Source of the DNA: Siphonodentalium dalli
Lineage: Eukaryota; Mollusca; Scaphopoda; Gadilida; Siphonodentaliidae
Direction of reading: 5' to 3'
NCBI GenBank assembly: GCA_032622095.1
Contig: CP136068.1
Location: 162,337,465 to 162,401,464, forward strand
DNA: 64,000 nt
Each line of letters opens with the position of its first letter. Position 1 is the first letter of the stretch. The notes under the pieces are model-generated. The model was not told where the DNA came from, ran no database searches, and saw only the letters and a list, made by a program, of their open reading frames with translations. This document shows, one piece after another, positions 1 through 15,000 of this stretch. The translations under genes and the position numbers were made by a program.

Positions 1-53
1 TCAATCGACCAAGAAACCGACAAGTGACGTCCAAACGTGAGCCGTCTGCATGC
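1..53 (+). repeat. Left edge of array: copy of the flanking dispersed repeat
   Basis: This non-satellite sequence begins TCAATCGACCA, a string that recurs at about 35039 just beyond the right end of the array, in the same orientation. In both places it is followed at similar distance by TGACGT and by a CTGCATGC or CATATGCACGA block. The CATGCAAGTTCTACCACCG stretch (50-68) grades directly into the first satellite unit. It also resembles GTATGCACGAAAGTTCTACC at about 35164 and the related string at 36141. The array therefore appears bounded by direct copies of one element, from which the satellite unit may derive. Confidence 0.55.
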
Positions 54-3000
54 AAGTTCTACCACCGAGAACGTTAAGATGTCCAATTAACTCAGTTCTA
101 CCACCACCAACGTTGAGATGTCCAATTAACTCAGTTCTACCACCACAACGTTAAGATGTCCAATTAACCAAGTTATACCACCACCAACGTTAAGATGTCC
201 AATTAACCAAGTTATACCACCACCAACGTTAATATGTCCAATTAACTCAGTTATACCACCACCAACGTTAAGATGTCCAATTAACTAAGTTACACCACCA
301 ACAACGTTAAGATGTCCAATTAACCAAGTTATACCACCAACAACGTTAAGATGTCCAATTAACCAAGTTATACCACCACCAACGTTAAGATGTCCAATTA
401 ACCAAGTTACACCACCACCAACGTTAAGATGTCCAATTAACTAAGTTACACCACCACCAACGTTAAGATGCCCAATTAACCAAGTTATACCACCACCAAC
501 GTTAAGATGTCCAATTAACTAAGTTATACCACCACCAACGTTAAGATGTCCAATTAACCAAGTTATACCACCAACAACGTTAAGATGTCCAATTAACCAA
601 GTTATACCACCACCAACGTTAAGATGTCCAATTAACCAAGTTATACCACCACCAACGTTAAGATGTCCAATTAACCAAGTTATACCACCACCAACGTTAA
701 GATGTCCAATTAACTAAGTTACACCACCACCAACGTTAAGATGTCCAATTAACCAAGTTATACCACCACCAACGTTAAGATGTCCAATTAACCAAGTTAT
801 ACCACCACCAACGTTAATATGCCCAATTAACTAAGTTATACCACCACCAACGTTAAGATGTCCAATTAACTAAGTTATACCACCACCAACGTTAAGATGT
901 CTAATTAACCAAGTTATACCACCACCAACGTTAAGATGTCCAATTAACTAAGTTATACCACCACCAACGTTAAGATGTCCAATTAACCAAGTTATACCAC
1001 CACCAACGTTAAGATGCCCAATTAACTCAGTTATACCACCACCAACGTTAAGATGCCCAATTAACCAAGTTATACCACCACCAACGTTAAGATGTCCAAT
1101 TAACCAAGTTCTACCACCACCAACGTTAAGATGTCCAATTAACTAAGTTACACCACCACCAACGTTAAGATGCCCAATTAACCAAGTTATACCACCAACA
1201 ACGTTAAGATGTCCAATTAACTCAGTTATACCACCACCAACGTTAAGATGTCCAATTAACTAAGTTACACCACCAACAACGTTAATATGTCCAACTAACT
1301 AAGTTATACCACCACCAACGTTAAGATGTCCAATTAACCAAGTTATACCACCACCAACGTTAAGATGTCCAATTAACTAAGTTATACCACCACCAACGTT
1401 AAGATGTCCAATTAACTCAGTTATACCACCACCAACGTTAAGATGCCCAATTAACTAAGTTATACCACCACCAACGTTAAGATGTCCAATTAACTCAGTT
1501 ATACCACCACCAACGTTAAGATGTCCAATTAACTAAGTTATACCACCACCAACGTTAAGATGTCCAATTAACTCAGTTATACCACCACCAACGTTAAGAT
1601 GTCCAATTAACCAAGTTATACCACCACCAACGTTAATATGTCCAATTAACCAAGTTATACCACCACCAACGTTAAGATGTCCAATTAACCAAGTTATACC
1701 ACCACCAACGTTAAGATGTCCAATTAACCAAGTTACACCACCACCAACGTTAAGATGTCCAATTAACTCAGTTATACCACCACCAACGTTAAGATGTCCA
1801 ATTAACCAAGTTATACCACCACCAACGTTAAGATGTCCAATTAACTCAGTTACACCACCACCAACGTTAAGATGTCCAATTAACCAAGTTACACCACCAA
1901 CAACGTTAAGATGTCCAATTAACCAAGTTATACCACCACCAACGTTAAGATGTCCAATTAACCAAGTTATACCACCACCAACGTTAAGATGTCCAATTAA
2001 CTAAGTTATACCACCACCAACGTTAAGATGTCCAATTAACCAAGTTATACCACCACCAACGTTAAGATGTCCAATTAACCAAGTTATACCACCAACAACG
2101 TTAAGATGTCCAATTAACCAAGTTATACCACCACCAACGTTAATATGTCCAATTAACCAAGTTATACCCCCACCAACGTTAAGATGCCCAATTAACCAAG
2201 TTACACCACCACCAACGTTAAGATGTCCAATTAACCAAGTTATACCACCACCAACGTTAAGATGTCCAATTAACCAAGTTATACCACCACCAACGTTAAG
2301 ATGTCCAATTAACCAAGTTATACCACCACCAACGTTAAGATGTCCAATTAACTAAGTTATACCACCACCAACGTTAAGATGTCCAATTAACTCAGTTATA
2401 CCACCACCAACGTTAAGATGTCCAATTAACTCAGTTACACCACCACCAACGTTAAGATGTCCAATTAACTAAGTTACACCACCACCAACGTTAAGATGTC
2501 CAATTAACTCAGTTATACCACCACCAACGTTAAGATGTCCAATTAACTCAGTTATACCACCAACAACGTTAAGATGTCCAATTAACCAAGTTATACCACC
2601 ACCAACGTTAAGATGTCCAATTAACTAAGTTACACCACCACCAACGTTAAGATGTCCAATTAACTCAGTTATACCACCACCAACGTTAAGATGTCCAATT
2701 AACCAAGTTATACCACCACCAACGTTAAGATGTCCAATTAACCAAGTTATACCACCACCAACGTTAAGATGTCCAATTAACTCAGTTATACCACCACCAA
2801 CGTTGAGATGTCCAATTAACTCAGTTCTACCACCACAACGTTAAGATGTCCAATTAACCAAGTTATACCACCACCAACGTTAAGATGTCCAATTAACTAA
2901 GTTATACCACCACCAACGTTAAGATGTCCAATTAACCAAGTTATACCACCACCAACGTTAAGATGTCCAATTAACCAAGTTATACCACCACCAACGTTAA

Positions 3001-4129
3001 GATGCCCAATTAACCAAGTTATACCACCACCAACGTTAAGATGTCCAATTAACCAAGTTATACCACCACCAACGTTAAGATGTCCAATTAACCAAGTTAT
3101 ACCACCACCAACGTTAAGATGCCCAATTAACCAAGTTATACCACCACCAACGTTAATATGCCCAATTAACCAAGTTATACCACCACCAACGTTAAGATGT
3201 CCAATTAACCAAGTTATACCACCACCAACGTTAATATGCCCAATTAACCAAGTTATACCACCACCAACGTTAAGATGTCCAATTAACCAAGTTATACCAC
3301 CACCAACGTTAAGATGTCCAATTAACTAAGTTACACCACCACCAACGTTAAGATGTCCAATTAACCAAGTTCTACCACCACCAACGTTAAGATGTCCAAT
3401 TAACTAAGTTATACCACCACCAACGTTAAGATGTCCAATTAACCAAGTTATACCACCACCAACGTTAAGATGTCCAATTAACCAAGTTATACCACCACCA
3501 ACGTTAAGATGTCCAATTAACTAAGTTATACCACCACCAACGTTAAGATGTCCAATTAACCAAGTTATACCACCACCAACGTTAAGATGTCCAATTAACC
3601 AAGTTATACCACCACCAACGTTAAGATGTCCAATTAACCAAGTTATACCACCACCAACGTTAAGATGTCCAATTAACTAAGTTATACCACCACCAACGTT
3701 AAGATGTCCAATTAACTAAGTTATACCACCACCAACGTTAATATGTCCAATTAACTAAGTTATACCACCACCAACGTTAAGATGTCCAATTAACCAAGTT
3801 ATACCACCACCAACGTTAAGATGCCCAATTAACCAAGTTATACCACCACCAACGTTAAGATGTCTAATTAACCAAGTTATACCACCACCAACGTTAAGAT
3901 GCCCAATTAACTCAGTTATACCACCACCAACGTTAAGATGCCCAATTAACCAAGTTATACCACCACCAACGTTAAGATGTCCAATTAACCAAGTTACACC
4001 ACCACCAACGTTAAGATGTCCAATTAACTCAGTTACACCACCACCAACGTTAAGATGTCCAATTAACTAAGTTACACCACCACCAACGTTAAGATGTCCA
4101 ATTAACTAAGTTACACCACCACCAACGTT

Positions 4130-7100
4130 AAGATGTCCAATTAACCAAGTTACACCACCACCAACGTTAATATGTCCAATTAACCAAGTTCTACCACCAC
4201 CAACGTTAAGATGTCCAATTAACCAAGTTATACCACCACCAACGTTAAGATGTCCAATTAACCAAGTTATACCACCACCAACGTTAAGATGTCCAATTAA
4301 CCAAGTTATACCACCACCAACGTTAAGATGTCCAATTAACCAAGTTATACCACCACCAACGTTAATATGTCCAATTAACTAAGTTACACCACCACCAACG
4401 TTAAGATGTCCAATTAACTAAGTTACACCACCACCAACGTTAAGATGTCCAATTAACCAAGTTATACCACCACCAACGTTAAGATGCCCAATTAACCAAG
4501 TTACACCACCACCAACGTTAAGATGTCCAATTAACCAAGTTATACCACCACCAACGTTAAGATGTCCAATTAACTAAGTTACACCACCACCAACGTTAAG
4601 ATGTCCAATTAACCAAGTTATACCACCACCAACGTTAATATGTCCAATTAACTAAGTTACACCACCACCAACGTTAAGATGTCCAATTAACCAAGTTACA
4701 CCACCACCAACGTTAAGATGTCCAATTAACTAAGTTACACCACCACCAACGTTAAGATGTCCAATTAACCAAGTTACACCACCACCAACGTTAAGATGTC
4801 CAATTAACTAAGTTATACCACCACCAACGTTAATATGTCCAATTAACTAAGTTACACCACCACCAACGTTAAGATGTCCAATTAACCAAGTTATACCACC
4901 ACGAACGTTAAGATGTCCAATTAACCAAGTTCTACCACCACCAACGTTAAGATGTCCAATTAACCAAGTTATACCACCACCAACGTTAAGATGTCCAATT
5001 AACCAAGTTATACCACCACCAACGTTAAGATGTCCAATTAACCAAGTTACACCACCACCAACGTTAAGATGTCCAATTAACCAAGTTCTACCACCACCAA
5101 CGTTAAGATGTCCAATTAACTCAGTTACACCACCACCAACGTTAAGATGTCCAATTAACTAAGTTATACCACCACCAACGTTAAGATGTCCAATTAACTC
5201 AGTTATACCACCACCAACGTTAAGATGTCCAATTAACCAAGTTATACCACCACCAACGTTAAGATGTCCAATTAACTAAGTTACACCACCACCAACGTTA
5301 AGATGTCCAATTAACTAAGTTATACCACCACCAACGTTAAGATGTCCAATTAACCAAGTTATACCACCACCAACGTTAAGATGTCCAATTAACCAAGTTA
5401 TACCACCACCAACGTTAAGATGTCCAATTAACCAGGTTATACCACCACCAACGTTAAGATGTCCAATTAACCAGGTTATACCACCACCAACGTTAAGATG
5501 TTCAATTAACCAAGTTATACCACCACCAACGTTAAGATGTTCAATTAACCAAGTTATACCACCACCAACGTTAAGATGTCCAATTAACCAAGTTATACCA
5601 CCACCAACGTTAAGATGTCCAATTAACTCAGTTACACCACCACCAACGTTAAGATGTCCAATTAACTAAGTTATACCACCACCAACGTTAAGATGTCCAA
5701 TTAACCAAGTTATACCACCACCAACGTTAAGATGTCCAATTAACCAAGTTACACCACCACCAACGTTAAGATGTCCAATTAACCAAGTTATACCACCACC
5801 AACGTTAAGATGTCCAATTAACCAGGTTATACCACCACCAACGTTAAGATGTCCAATTAACCAAGTTATACCACCACCAACGTTAAGATGTCCAATTAAC
5901 TAAGTTATACCACCACCAACGTTAAGATGTCCAATTAACCAGGTTATACCACCACCAACGTTAAGATGTCCAATTAACCAAGTTATACCACCACCAACGT
6001 TAAGATGTCCAATTAACTAAGTTACACCACCACCAACGTTAAGATGTCCAATTAACCAAGTTATACCACCACCAACGTTAAGATGTCCAATTAACTAAGT
6101 TACACCACCACCAACGTTAAGATGTCCAATTAACCAAGTTATACCACCACCAACGTTAAGATGTCCAATTAACTAAGTTATACCACCACCAACGTTAAGA
6201 TGTCCAATTAACCAAGTTATACCACCACCAACGTTAAGATGTCCAATTAACTCAGTTATACCACCACCAACGTTAAGATGTCCAATTAACTAAGTTATAC
6301 CACCACCAACGTTAAGATGTCCAATTAACTAAGTTATACCACCACCAACGTTAAGATGTCCAATTAACCAAGTTATACCACCACCAACGTTAAGATGTCA
6401 AATTAACCAGGTTATACCACCACCAACGTTAAGATGTCCAATTAACCAAGTTATACCACCACCAACGTTAAGATGTCCAATTAACTAAGTTATACCACCA
6501 CCAACGTTAAGATGTCCAATTAACCAAGTTATACCACCACCAACGTTAAGATGTCCAATTAACCAAGTTATACCACCACCAACGTTAAGATGTCCAATTA
6601 ACTAAGTTACACCACCACCAACGTTAATATGTCCAATTAACTCAGTTATACCACCACCAACGTTAAGATGTCCAATTAACTAAGTTATACCACCAACAAC
6701 GTTAAGATGTCCAATTAACCAAGTTATACCACCACCAACGTTAAGATGTCCAATTAACCAAGTTATACCACCACCAACGTTAAGATGTCCAATTAACTCA
6801 GTTATACCACCACCAACGTTAAGATGTCCAATTAACCAAGTTATACCACCACCAACGTTAAGATGTCCAATTAACCAAGTTATACCACCACCAACGTTAA
6901 GATGTCCAATTAACTAAGTTATACCACCACCAACGTTAAGATGTCCAATTAACTAAGTTATACCACCACCAACGTTAAGATGTCCAATTAACCAAGTTAT
7001 ACCACCACCAACGTTAAGATGTCCAATTAACTCAGTTCTACCACCACCAACGTTAAGATGTCCAATTAACCAAGTTATTCCACCACCAACGTTAAGATGT

Positions 7101-10100
7101 CCAATTAACCAAGTTATACCACCACCAACGTTAAGATGTCCAATTAACTCAGTTCTACCACCACCAACGTTAAGATGTCCAATTAACCAAGTTATACCAC
7201 CACCAACGTTAAGATGTCCAATTAACCAAGTTATACCACCACCAACGTTAAGATGTCCAATTAACCAAGTTATACCACCACCAACGTTAATATGTCCAAT
7301 TAACCAAGTTACACCACCACCAACGTTAAGATGTCCAATTAACCAAGTTATACCACCACCAACGTTAAGATGTCCAATTAACCAAGTTATACCACCAACA
7401 ACGTTAAGATGCCCAATTAACTCAGTTATACCACCACCAACGTTAAGATGTCCAATTAACCAAGTTATACCACCACCAACGTTAAGATGTCCAATTAACC
7501 AAGTTATACCACCACCAACGTTAAGATGTCCAATTAACCAAGTTATACCACCACAACGTTAAGATGTCCAGTTAACCAAGTTATACCACCACCAACGTTA
7601 AGATGTCCAATTAACCAAGTTATACCACCACCAACGTTAAGATGTCCAATTAACCAAGTTATACCACCACCAACGTTAAGATGTCCAATTAACCAAGTTA
7701 TACCACCACCAACGTTAAGATGTCCAATTAACCAAGTTATACCACCACCAACGTTAAGATGTCCAATTAACTAAGTTACACCACCAACGTTAAGATGTCC
7801 AATTAACTAAGTTATACCACCACCAACGTTAAGATGTCCAATTAACTAAGTTATACCACCACCAACGTTAAGATGTCCAATTAACTAAGTTATACCACCA
7901 CCAACGTTAAGATGTCCAATTAACTAAGTTACACCACCACCAACGTTAAGATGTCCAATTAACTAAGTTACACCACCACCAACGTTAAGATGCCCAATTA
8001 ACCAAGTTATACCACCACCAACGTTAAGATGTCCAATTAACCAAGTTATACCACCACCAACGTTAAGATGTCCAATTAACTAAGTTACACCACCACCAAC
8101 GTTAAGATGTCCAATTAACTAAGTTACACCACCACAACGTTAAGATGTCCAATTAACCAAGTTATACCACCACCAACGTTAAGATGTCCAATTAACCAAG
8201 TTATACCCCCAACAACGTTAAGATGTCCAATTAACCAAGTTCTACCACCACCAACGTTAATATGCCCAATTAACCAAGTTCTACCACCACCAACGTTAAG
8301 ATGTCCAATTAACCAAGTTATACCACCACAACGTTAAGATGTCCAATTAACCAAGTTATACCACCACCAACGTTAAGATGTCCAATTAACCAAGTTATAC
8401 CACCACCAACGTTAAGATGTCCAATTAACCAAGTTATACCACCACCAACGTTAAGATGTCCAATTAACCAAGTTATACCACCACCAACGTTAAGATGTCC
8501 AATTAACTCAGTTATACCACCACCAACGTTAAGATGTCCAATTAACCAAGTTATACCACCACCAACGTTAAGATGTCCAATTAACCAAGTTATACCACCA
8601 CAACGTTAAGATGTCCAATTAACCAAGTTATACCACCACCAACGTTAAGATGTCCAATTAACCAAGTTATACCACCACCAACGTTAAGATGCCCAATTAA
8701 CCAAGTTATACCACCACCAACGTTAAGATGTCCAATTAACCAAGTTATACCACCACCAACGTTAAGATGCCCAATTAACCAAGTTATACCACCACCAACG
8801 TTAAGATGTCCAATTAACCAAGTTATACCACCACCAACGTTAAGATGCCCAATTAACCAAGTTATACCACCACCAACGTTAAGATGTCCAATTAACCAAG
8901 TTATACCACCACCAACGTTAAGATGCCCAATTAACCAAGTTATACCACCACCAACGTTAAGATGTTCAATTAACTCAGTTATACCACCACCAACGTTAAG
9001 ATGTCCAATTAACCAAGTTATACCACCACCAACGTTAAGATGTCCAATTAACTCAGTTCTACCACCACCAACGTTAAGATGTCCAATTAACCAAGTTATA
9101 CCACCAACAACGTTAAGATGTCCAATTAACAAAGTTATACCACCACCAACGTTAAGATGTCCAATTAACCAAGTTATACCACCACAACGTTAAGATGTCC
9201 AATTAACCAAGTTATACCACCACCAACGTTAAGATGTCCAATTAACCAAGTTATACCACCACCAACGTTAAGATGCCCAATTAACCAAGTTATACCACCA
9301 CCAACGTTAAGATGTCCAATTAACCAAGTTATACCACCACAACGTTAAGATGTCCAATTAACCAAGTTATACCACCACCAACGTTAAGATGCCCAATTAA
9401 CCAAGTTATACCACCACCAACGTTAAGATGTCCAATTAACCAAGTTATACCACCACAACGTTAAGATGTCCAATTAACCAAGTTATACCACCACCAACGT
9501 TAAGATGTCCAATTAACCAAGTTATACCACCACCAACGTTAAGATGCCCAATTAACCAAGTTATACCACCACCAACGTTAAGATGTCCAATTAACCAAGT
9601 TATACCACCACCAACGTTAAGATGCCCAATTAACCAAGTTATACCACCACCAACGTTAAGATGTTCAATTAACTCAGTTATACCACCACCAACGTTAAGA
9701 TGTCCAATTAACCAAGTTATACCACCACCAACGTTAAGATGTCCAATTAACTCAGTTCTACCACCACCAACGTTAAGATGTCCAATTAACCAAGTTATAC
9801 CACCAACAACGTTAAGATGTCCAATTAACAAAGTTATACCACCACCAACGTTAAGATGTCCAATTAACCAAGTTATACCCCCAACAACGTTAAGATGTCC
9901 AATTAACCAAGTTATACCACCACCAACGTTAAGATGTCCAATTAACCAAGTTATACCACCACCAACGTTAAGATGTCCAATTAACCAAGTTATACCCCCA
10001 ACAACGTTAAGATGTCCAATTAACTAAGTTATACCACCACCAACGTTAAGATGTCCAATTAACCAAGTTATACCACCACCAACGTTAAGATGTCCAATTA

Positions 10101-10625
10101 ACTCAGTTCTACCACCACCAACGTTAAGATGTCCAATTAACCAAGTTATACCACCAACAACGTTAAGATGTCCAATTAACAAAGTTATACCACCACCAAC
10201 GTTAAGATGTCCAATTAACCAAGTTATACCCCCAACAACGTTAAGATGTCCAATTAACCAAGTTATACCACCACCAACGTTAAGATGTCCAATTAACCAA
10301 GTTATACCACCACCAACGTTAAGATGTCCAATTAACTCAGTTCTACCACCACCAACGTTAAGATGTCCAATTAACCAAGTTATACCACCAACAACGTTAA
10401 GATGTCCAATTAACAAAGTTATACCACCACCAACGTTAAGATGTCCAATTAACCAAGTTATACCCCCAACAACGTTAAGATGTCCAATTAACCAAGTTAT
10501 ACCACCACCAACGTTAAGATGTCCAATTAACCAAGTTATACCACCACCAACGTTAAGATGTCCAATTAACCAAGTTATACCACCACCAACGTTAAGATGT
10601 CCAATTAACTAAGTTACACCACCAC
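4130..10625. repeat. Segmental duplication within the array, copy A
   Basis: Diagnostic variants here recur in the same order about 15.5-16.2 kb downstream. The CGAACG variant at 4902 matches 20441, GTTAACC at 7571 matches 23344, and the run starting with the frameshifted 38-bp unit near 8600 matches the one near 24412. Offsets step from 15539 to 15773, 15812 and 16162, so small whole-unit insertions separate the copies. Boundaries are set by where variants cease to match and are approximate. Confidence 0.8.
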
Positions 10626-12050
10626 CAACGTTAAGATGTCCAATTAACCAAGTTACACCACCACCAACGTTAAGATGTCCAATTAACCAAGTTATACCAC
10701 CACCAACGTTAAGATGTCCAATTAACCAAGTTACACCACCACCAACGTTAAGATGTCCAATTAACCAAGTTATACCACCAACAACGTTAATATGTCCAAT
10801 TAACTAAGTTATACCACAACCAACGTTAATATGTCCAATTAACCAAGTTATACCACCAACAACGTTAATATGTCCAATTAACTAAGTTATACCACCACCA
10901 ACGTTAATATGTCCAATTAACCAAGTTATACCACCAACAACGTTAATATGTCCAATTAACTAAGTTATACCACCACCAACGTTAAGATGTCCAATTAACC
11001 AAGTTATACCACCACCAACGTTAAGATGCCCAATTAACTCAGTTACACCACCACCAACGTTAAGATGTCCAATTAACCAAGTTATACCACCACCAACGTT
11101 AAGATGTCCAATTAACCAAGTTACACCACCACCAACGTTAAGATGTCCAATTAACTAAGTTATACCACCACCAACGTTAAGATGCCCAATTAACCAAGTT
11201 ATACCACCACCAACGTTAAGATGTCCAATTAACCAAGTTATACCACCACCAACGTTAAGATGTCCAATTAACCAAGTTATACCACCACCAACGTTAAGAT
11301 GTCCAATTAACTAAGTTATACCACCACCAACGTTAAGATGTCCAATTAACTCAGTTATACCACCACCAACGTTAAGATGTCCAATTAACCAAGTTATACC
11401 ACCAACAACGTTAAGATGTCCAATTAACCAAGTTACACCACCACCAACGTTAAGATGTCCAATTAACCAAGTTACACCACCACCAACGTTAAGATGTCCA
11501 ATTAACCAAGTTACACCACCACCAACGTTAAGATGCCCAATTAACTCAGTTATACCACCACCAACGTTAAGATGTCCAATTAACCAAGTTATACCACCAA
11601 CAACGTTAAGATGTCCAATTAACTCAGTTATACCACCACCAACGTTAAGATGTCCAATTAACCAAGTTATACCACCACCAACGTTAAGATGCCCAATTAA
11701 CTCAGTTACACCACCACCAACGTTAAGATGTCCAATTAACCAAGTTATACCACCACCAACGTTAATATGTCCAATTAACCAAGTTACACCACCACCAACG
11801 TTAAGATGCCCAATTAACTCAGTTACACCACCACCAACGTTAAGATGTCCAATTAACCAAGTTATACCACCACCAACGTTAATATGTCCAATTAACTAAG
11901 TTCTACCACCACCAACGTTAAGATGTCCAATTAACCAAGTTATACCACCAACAACGTTAAGATGTCCAATTAACTAAGTTATACCACCACCAACGTTAAT
12001 ATGTCCAATTAACCAAGTTATACCACCACCAACGTTAATATGTCCAATTA

Positions 12051-15000
12051 TCTAAGTTCTACCACCACCAACGTTAAGATGTCCAATTAACCAAGTTATA
12101 CCACCAACAACGTTAAGATGTCCAATTAACTAAGTTATACCACCACCAACGTTAAGATGTCCAATTAACTAAGTTACACCACCACCAACGTTAAGATGTC
12201 CAATTAACTCAGTTACACCACCACCAACGTTAAGATGTCCAATTAACTAAGTTATACCACCACCAACGTTAAGATGTCCAATTAACTCAGTTACACCACC
12301 ACCAACGTTAAGATGTCCAATTAACCAAGTTATACCACCACCAACGTTAAGATGTCCAATTAACTAAGTTATACCACCACCAACGTTAAGATGTCCAATT
12401 AACTAAGTTATACCACCACCAACGTTAAGATGTCCAATTAACCAAGTTATACCACCACCAACGTTAAGATGTCCAATTAACCAAGTTCTACCACCACCAA
12501 CGTTAAGATGTCCAATTAACCAAGTTATACCACCACCAACGTTAAGATGTCCAATTAACTAAGTTACACCACCACCAACGTTAAGATGCCCAATTAACCA
12601 AGTTATACCACCACCAACGTTAAGATGTCCAATTAACTAAGTTATACCACCACCAACGTTAAGATGCCCAATTAACTAAGTTACACCACCACCAACGTTA
12701 AGATGCCCAATTAACCAAGTTATACCACCAACAACGTTAAGATGTCCAATTAACTCAGTTACACCACCACAACGTTAAGATGTCCAATTAACCAAGTTAC
12801 ACCACCACCAACGTTAATATGTCCAATTAACCACGTTATACCACCACCAACGTTAAGATGCCCAATTAACCAAGTTATACCACCACCAACGTTAAGATGT
12901 CCAATTAACTCAGTTATACCACCACCAACGTTAAGATGTCCAATTAACTAAGTTATACCACCACCAACGTTAAGATGCCCAATTAACTAAGTTACACCAC
13001 CACCAACGTTAAGATGCCCAATTAACCAAGTTATACCACCACCAACGTTAAGATGCCCAATTAACCAAGTTATACCACCACCAACGTTAAGATGTCCAAT
13101 TAACTAAGTTATACCACCACCAACGTTAAGATGTCCAATTAACTCAGTTACACCACCACCAACATTAAGATGTCCAATTAACTAAGTTATACCACCACCA
13201 ACGTTAAGATGTCCAATTAACCAAGTTATACCACCACCAACGTTAAGATGTCCAATTAACCAAGTTATACCACCACCAACGTTAAGATGTCCAATTAACC
13301 AAGTTATACCACCACCAACGTTAAGATGTCCAATTAACTAAGTTATACCACCACCAACGTTAAGATGTCCAATTAACCAAGTTATACCACCACCAACGTT
13401 AAGATGTCCAATTAACCAAGTTATACCACCACCAACGTTAAGATGTCCAATTAACCAAGTTATACCACCACCAACGTTAAGATGTCCAATTAACTAAGTT
13501 ATACCACCACCAACGTTAATATGTCCAATTAACCAAGTTACACCACCACCAACGTTAATATGTCCAATTAACCAGGTTATACCACCACCAACGTTAAGAT
13601 GTCCAATTAACCAAGTTATACCACCACCAACGTTAATATGTCCAATTAACCAAGTTATACCACCACCAACGTTAATATGTCCAATTATCTAAGTTCTACC
13701 ACCACCAACGTTAAGATGTCCAATTAACCAAGTTATACCACCAACAACGTTAAGATGTCCAATTAACTAAGTTATACCACCACCAACGTTAAGATGTCCA
13801 ATTAACTAAGTTACACCACCACCAACGTTAAGATGTCCAATTAACTCAGTTACACCACCACCAACGTTAAGATGTCCAATTAACTAAGTTATACCACCAC
13901 CAACGTTAAGATGTCCAATTAACTCAGTTACACCACCACCAACGTTAAGATGTCCAATTAACCAAGTTATACCACCACCAACGTTAAGATGTCCAATTAA
14001 CTAAGTTATACCACCACCAACGTTAAGATGTCCAATTAACTAAGTTATACCACCACCAACGTTAAGATGTCCAATTAACCAAGTTATACCACCACCAACG
14101 TTAAGATGTCCAATTAACCAAGTTCTACCACCACCAACGTTAAGATGTCCAATTAACCAAGTTATACCACCACCAACGTTAAGATGTCCAATTAACTAAG
14201 TTACACCACCACCAACGTTAAGATGCCCAATTAACCAAGTTATACCACCACCAACGTTAAGATGTCCAATTAACTAAGTTATACCACCACCAACGTTAAG
14301 ATGCCCAATTAACTAAGTTACACCACCACCAACGTTAAGATGCCCAATTAACCAAGTTATACCACCAACAACGTTAAGATGTCCAATTAACTCAGTTACA
14401 CCACCACAACGTTAAGATGTCCAATTAACCAAGTTACACCACCACCAACGTTAATATGTCCAATTAACCACGTTATACCACCACCAACGTTAAGATGCCC
14501 AATTAACCAAGTTATACCACCACCAACGTTAAGATGTCCAATTAACTCAGTTATACCACCACCAACGTTAAGATGTCCAATTAACTAAGTTATACCACCA
14601 CCAACGTTAAGATGCCCAATTAACTAAGTTACACCACCACCAACGTTAAGATGCCCAATTAACCAAGTTATACCACCACCAACGTTAAGATGCCCAATTA
14701 ACCAAGTTATACCACCACCAACGTTAAGATGTCCAATTAACCAAGTTATACCACCACCAACGTTAAGATGTCCAATTAACTAAGTTACACCACCACCAAC
14801 GTTAAGATGTCCAATTAACTCAGTTACACCACCACCAACGTTAAGATGTCCAATTAACTAAGTTATACCACCACCAACGTTAAGATGTCCAATTAACTCA
14901 GTTACACCACCACCAACGTTAAGATGTCCAATTAACCAAGTTATACCACCACCAACGTTAAGATGTCCAATTAACTAAGTTATACCACCACCAACGTTAA

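Noticed and set aside
8590-9132. 180-codon minus-strand frame in the array, and similar frames at 9445, 10024, 24402, 26186, 27593, 28172 and 34490
   Set aside because: These are runs of the 39-bp unit between stop-bearing (TAG) units. They begin at frameshifted 38-bp units or, for 34490-35002, in flanking DNA. There is no unique sequence, domain or start context.
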